Made by a program: the position numbers and the translations under genes. A stretch of DNA of 64,000 nucleotides from Martinezella hainanensis (lineage in GTDB: Bacteria > Pseudomonadota > Alphaproteobacteria > Rhizobiales > Rhizobiaceae), in contig NZ_FMAC01000003.1 of NCBI RefSeq assembly GCF_900094555.1, positions 62,001 through 126,000 on the forward strand, written 5' to 3'. This document shows positions 61,275 to 64,000 of the stretch, one piece after another. The notes below the pieces were generated by a model, which was not told where the DNA came from, made no database searches, and was given only the letters and a program-made list of their open reading frames with translations. Each line of letters opens with the position of its first letter. The first letter of the stretch is position 1.

Positions 61275-63295
61275 ACGAACTCGATCCGATCGCCGTTTTC
61301 AGGACGGAGGCCGCCGAACAGCTGGAGCTGATCGAGGCCGGCCTCCTCGATCTGATGCGCGATCTGAGCGACCGTGCTCAGATCGATACGGTCTTCCGGG
61401 GCCTTCATACGCTCAAGGGATCGGGCTCGATGTTCGGCTTCGATCAGCTGGCCGCCTTCACCCATCATTGCGAAACCGCCTTCGACCGGGTGCGCAAGGG
61501 TGAGGCTCCCGCCACGAAGGAGCTGGTCGGTGCCGTTCTCGATGCACAGGGCCATATGCAGGCGCTGCTGGAAAATCCGAACGGCGACCACGAGACCATG
61601 AGCTCCGTTCTCCTGGAAAAATTGCGCCAAGCGGTCGGTGCAGCCGGATCGCATGCTGCAACGGCGGCACCTGCCAGTGTGCAGCCGGTCGCGGCCGCTG
61701 CCGTAAGCGCCGGTAGTGCAAAGACCTGGCAGCTGAAATTCAGCCTGCCGGCCAATTCGATGGTCAACGGCACCAATCCGCTCGGGCTGCTGGACGAGTT
61801 GCGCGAGCTCGGCGAATGCCGGATCGAAGCCGATACCGACCCGATCCCGCTGCTTGCGGACCTCGAACCGCGCGATCTTCACATCGGCTGGACGGTTCAC
61901 CTGACGACGGAAAAGCCGCGCTCGGATATCGAGGATGTCTTCATCTTCGTTATGGATGACATGGTGATGGAGCTGCAAGAACTTCAGACGCCGACCGAAC
62001 CGGTCCCGGCACCGGTCGCCGCAAAGCTGGAACAGCCGATCGACGACGAACCATCAAAGGCCGTCGCCCAGCCGATCGACACGAGCAAAGCTCAGCCTGC
62101 CGATGCCAAATCGCAGAAGCAGGTAGACAATGTCCGTGTTCCCGCGCTGCGTCTTGACGAAATGATGGACCGGGTCGGGGAATTGGTGATCGCCCAATCG
62201 CGGCTGAGCCAGATGGCGAATTCGGCCGCCGACCTCGGCCTGCGCTCCGTGTCGGAAGAAATCGAGCGTCTGGCCGGCGAATTGCGGGATACGATGATGG
62301 TCCTGCGCATGATGCCGGTCGCGAGCCTCTTCAGCCGTTTCCGCCGTCTGGTCCATGATCTCGCCCGCGAGACCGGCAAGGATATCGAACTCGTCACCGA
62401 GGGCGAAGGCACCGAAGTCGACAAGACGGTCATCGACCGCCTGGCCGATCCGCTCGTCCACCTCGTTCGCAACTCGATCGACCACGGGCTTGAAAGCCCG
62501 GACGATCGCGTTGCGGCGGGCAAGCCGGTGACAGGGCGCGTCTTCCTCTCGGCGCACCAGACCGGCAGCGAAGTCGTCATCTCCATCAAGGACGACGGGC
62601 GTGGCATCGACAGGCAGAGGGTGCGCGCCAAGGCGGAGGCCAATGGCCTCATCCAGCCCGGCGCCCAGCTGACCGACAAGGAACTGCTGCAGCTGATTTT
62701 CCAGCCTGGTTTCTCGACGGCGGAAAAGGTCACGAACCTCTCCGGCCGCGGCGTCGGCATGGATGTGGTCAAGAAGACGATCGAGACGCTGCGTGGAGCA
62801 ATCGACATCACCAGCGAATTCGGCAAGGGCTCCGAGATTGCGCTCCGAATCCCGCTTACGCTCGCCATCATCGATGGCCTCCTCGTTCGTGTCGGCAACG
62901 GGCGCTATGTCATCCCGCTCACGGCTGTCGAAGAATGCCTGGAACTCTCGGTCGAGCAGGATCTGCGCTCACGCGGCCGCAGCTTCATCTCGCTGCGCGA
63001 CGATCTCGTGCCCTTCCTGCGGCTGCGCGAACTCTTCCGCACAGGCACCGAGCCAGATCCCTACCAGAAGGTGGTTGTCATCTCGACCGGCAGCGAGCGC
63101 GTCGGCCTCGTCGTCGATCAGATCATCGGCGACCACCAGACCGTCATCAAATCGATGTCGAAACTTCACGACCATGTTTCCACCTTCTCCGGTGCGACCA
63201 TTCTCGGTGACGGCAACGTGGCCCTGATCCTCGATGTCGTCCATCTCATCGCCGCCGGACAGTATCAGGAGGCGCAATTGCGAGCAGCAGGATGA
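61271..63295 (+). CDS. cheA: Chemotaxis histidine kinase CheA
   Basis: The protein has 674 residues in the standard P1-P5 order. P1 has the phosphorylated His46 (GLHTLKGSGSMFGF). A P2-type adapter follows at about 155-240 (WQLKFSLPANSMVNG...DVFIFVMDDMVMEL). A Pro/Ala linker and the P3 dimer domain (VPALRLDEMMDRVGELVIAQSRL) come next. The P4 kinase has LVRNSIDHGLE, DDGRGID and GRGVGMDVVKKTI. The CheW-like P5 domain forms the C-terminus. ATG 61271 overlaps the cheY stop. It is the core of an array taking input from the following MCP. Confidence 0.95.
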   Translation: MNELDPIAVFRTEAAEQLELIEAGLLDLMRDLSDRAQIDTVFRGLHTLKGSGSMFGFDQLAAFTHHCETAFDRVRKGEAPATKELVGAVLDAQGHMQALLENPNGDHETMSSVLLEKLRQAVGAAGSHAATAAPASVQPVAAAAVSAGSAKTWQLKFSLPANSMVNGTNPLGLLDELRELGECRIEADTDPIPLLADLEPRDLHIGWTVHLTTEKPRSDIEDVFIFVMDDMVMELQELQTPTEPVPAPVAAKLEQPIDDEPSKAVAQPIDTSKAQPADAKSQKQVDNVRVPALRLDEMMDRVGELVIAQSRLSQMANSAADLGLRSVSEEIERLAGELRDTMMVLRMMPVASLFSRFRRLVHDLARETGKDIELVTEGEGTEVDKTVIDRLADPLVHLVRNSIDHGLESPDDRVAAGKPVTGRVFLSAHQTGSEVVISIKDDGRGIDRQRVRAKAEANGLIQPGAQLTDKELLQLIFQPGFSTAEKVTNLSGRGVGMDVVKKTIETLRGAIDITSEFGKGSEIALRIPLTLAIIDGLLVRVGNGRYVIPLTAVEECLELSVEQDLRSRGRSFISLRDDLVPFLRLRELFRTGTEPDPYQKVVVISTGSERVGLVVDQIIGDHQTVIKSMSKLHDHVSTFSGATILGDGNVALILDVVHLIAAGQYQEAQLRAAG

Positions 63296-63804
63296 TCGAA
63301 ACAGACGCAAAATCAGACCATCGTGCAGTCTGGAAAGGTGCCGACGAGCTTTCGGTGCTGACCTTCAGCCTCAATGGCGAGACCTTCGCCATCGAAGCGG
63401 TCGTCGTTCAGGAAATCCTCGATCTGCTGCCGGAGACGAGCGTTCCCGGCAGCCTGCCCTTCGTCGGCAGCGTCATCAACTTTCGCGGCAAGGTCATTCC
63501 CCTTGCCGATATCCGCATCGCCTTCGGCATGGAGGCGGCCAATGTCACCATCGACAGCCGCATCGTCGTCACCGAACTCGAGCTCGATGGCGAGACGACC
63601 CTGATCGGCATCCGTACCGACAAGGTGCACGAGGTGACACAGCTTTCCCAGACGGCCAGTGAGCCGCCGCCGGTCATCGGCATGCGCTGGCGCACCGACT
63701 ATATCCACGCCCTCGTGAAGCGCGGCGGCGAATTTATCATCCTACCGAACCTCCAGGCGATCTTTTCGTCGCAGCGGGCGGTTGCGGTCCGAGCAACAGC
63801 ATGA
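63292..63804 (+). CDS. cheW: Chemotaxis adapter CheW
   Basis: The protein has 170 residues with the CheW fold: LSVLTFSLNGETFAIEAVVVQEIL, GSLPFVGSVINFRGKVIPLADIRIAFGM, IVVTELELDGETTLIGIRTDKVHEV. It links receptors to CheA. The first about 18 residues and the last 10 extend the usual domain slightly. It overlaps cheA by ATGA and is followed 26 bp later by a receptor gene. Confidence 0.93.
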   Translation: MIETDAKSDHRAVWKGADELSVLTFSLNGETFAIEAVVVQEILDLLPETSVPGSLPFVGSVINFRGKVIPLADIRIAFGMEAANVTIDSRIVVTELELDGETTLIGIRTDKVHEVTQLSQTASEPPPVIGMRWRTDYIHALVKRGGEFIILPNLQAIFSSQRAVAVRATA

Positions 63805-63829
63805 ATTTCAAGGACAAGGAGGCCATCAG

Positions 63830-64000
63830 ATGCGCTTTACGATCAAGCTCAAACTGCTACTAACGTTTGCTGTCGTCATCGCCATGCTTCTTGGCACGGC
63901 CGTCTACAGCATCACGACCCTCGGCCAAGTCAACGACAATTGGTCCGATACGCTATCGGGTCCGGCCGAACGTCTGCGGCTCGCCCAGAATCTCGATATT
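63830..64000 (+). CDS. Methyl-accepting chemotaxis protein, N-terminal fragment cut by window end
   Basis: The first 57 codons are visible. MRFTIKLKLLLTFAVVIAML is a typical MCP first membrane segment, followed by the start of a periplasmic 4-helix-bundle-like sensor (GTAVYSITTLGQVNDNWSD). ATG 63830 has GGAGG 9 nt upstream. A 20-codon frame starting at 63801 in overlap with the cheW stop was rejected. The gene runs past the end of the window. Confidence 0.8.
   Translation, partial: MRFTIKLKLLLTFAVVIAMLLGTAVYSITTLGQVNDNWSDTLSGPAERLRLAQNLDI

Noticed and set aside
63801..63863. ATG overlapping the cheW stop (20-codon frame).
   Set aside because: It terminates quickly; the MCP reading frame with good SD starts at 63830.

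Overview
The window is about 61% G+C and is packed with ATGA-overlapping operons. It has no tRNA, rRNA, CRISPR array or insertion sequence that I can see. The gene content points to a Rhizobium/Agrobacterium-type alphaproteobacterium (Rhizobiaceae): a pcaIJ-pcaF beta-ketoadipate set, a DUF1127 small basic protein, a PmtA-like methyltransferase, a VirK/YbjX protein, an HD-GYP/STAS/CheY/CheA/CheW cluster, and a RIME-like palindromic intergenic repeat at 43306-43399. The genes are mostly accessory catabolic, transport and signalling genes, so a chromid, a plasmid or an accessory chromosomal region is plausible; this is inference.

Layout. 0.1-1.2 kb: a DsrE-like and a TlpA/thioredoxin-like exported pair on the minus strand. 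1.7-4.5 kb: pcaI, pcaJ and pcaF with matching inverted-repeat operators. 4.6-10.8 kb: a CPA2 antiporter with stress-protein-like tail, an MFS permease, a SnoaL-like protein and a membrane GGDEF-EAL protein. 11-15.4 kb: a PhcB-like methyltransferase, a PmtA-like/DedA coupled pair and a two-component system. 15.8-22 kb: a DUF1127 protein, a radical SAM DUF4070 protein, an OFA-type MFS and an MHS symporter with a large inserted domain.

22.5-25 kb: a sugar-type ABC ATPase and permease without a binding protein. 25.2-33.6 kb: an uncharacterised catabolic operon made of a NitT/TauT-type ABC importer, an FAD oxidoreductase, a family III CoA-transferase, an enoyl-CoA hydratase, a LysR regulator and an amidohydrolase. 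33.7-38 kb (minus strand): a 7Fe ferredoxin and a PaoABC-type molybdenum hydroxylase. 38.5-44.8 kb: a NIPSNAP protein, a small acidic protein, CDP-diacylglycerol diphosphatase, and a second molybdenum hydroxylase (IorAB type) with a triheme cytochrome c.

44.9-59.3 kb: two further OmpR-type two-component systems, an exported flavodoxin, a methyltransferase, an MFS gene behind an attenuator-like leader, a ParB-like protein, a PAP2 phosphatase gene broken by one extra base in a G6 run, a VirK-like protein, a soluble MCP-like protein and an AraC regulator. 59.5-64 kb: a chemosensory operon (HD-GYP response regulator, STAS, CheY, CheA, CheW, truncated MCP).

The main metabolic theme is uptake and oxidation of aromatic or heterocyclic acids and aldehydes, ending in beta-ketoadipate thiolysis, combined with dense sensing functions. 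The best candidate for an undescribed system is the 25.2-33.6 kb catabolic operon. The attenuator-like leader at 50.8 kb and the HD-GYP/STAS chemosensory module are next.
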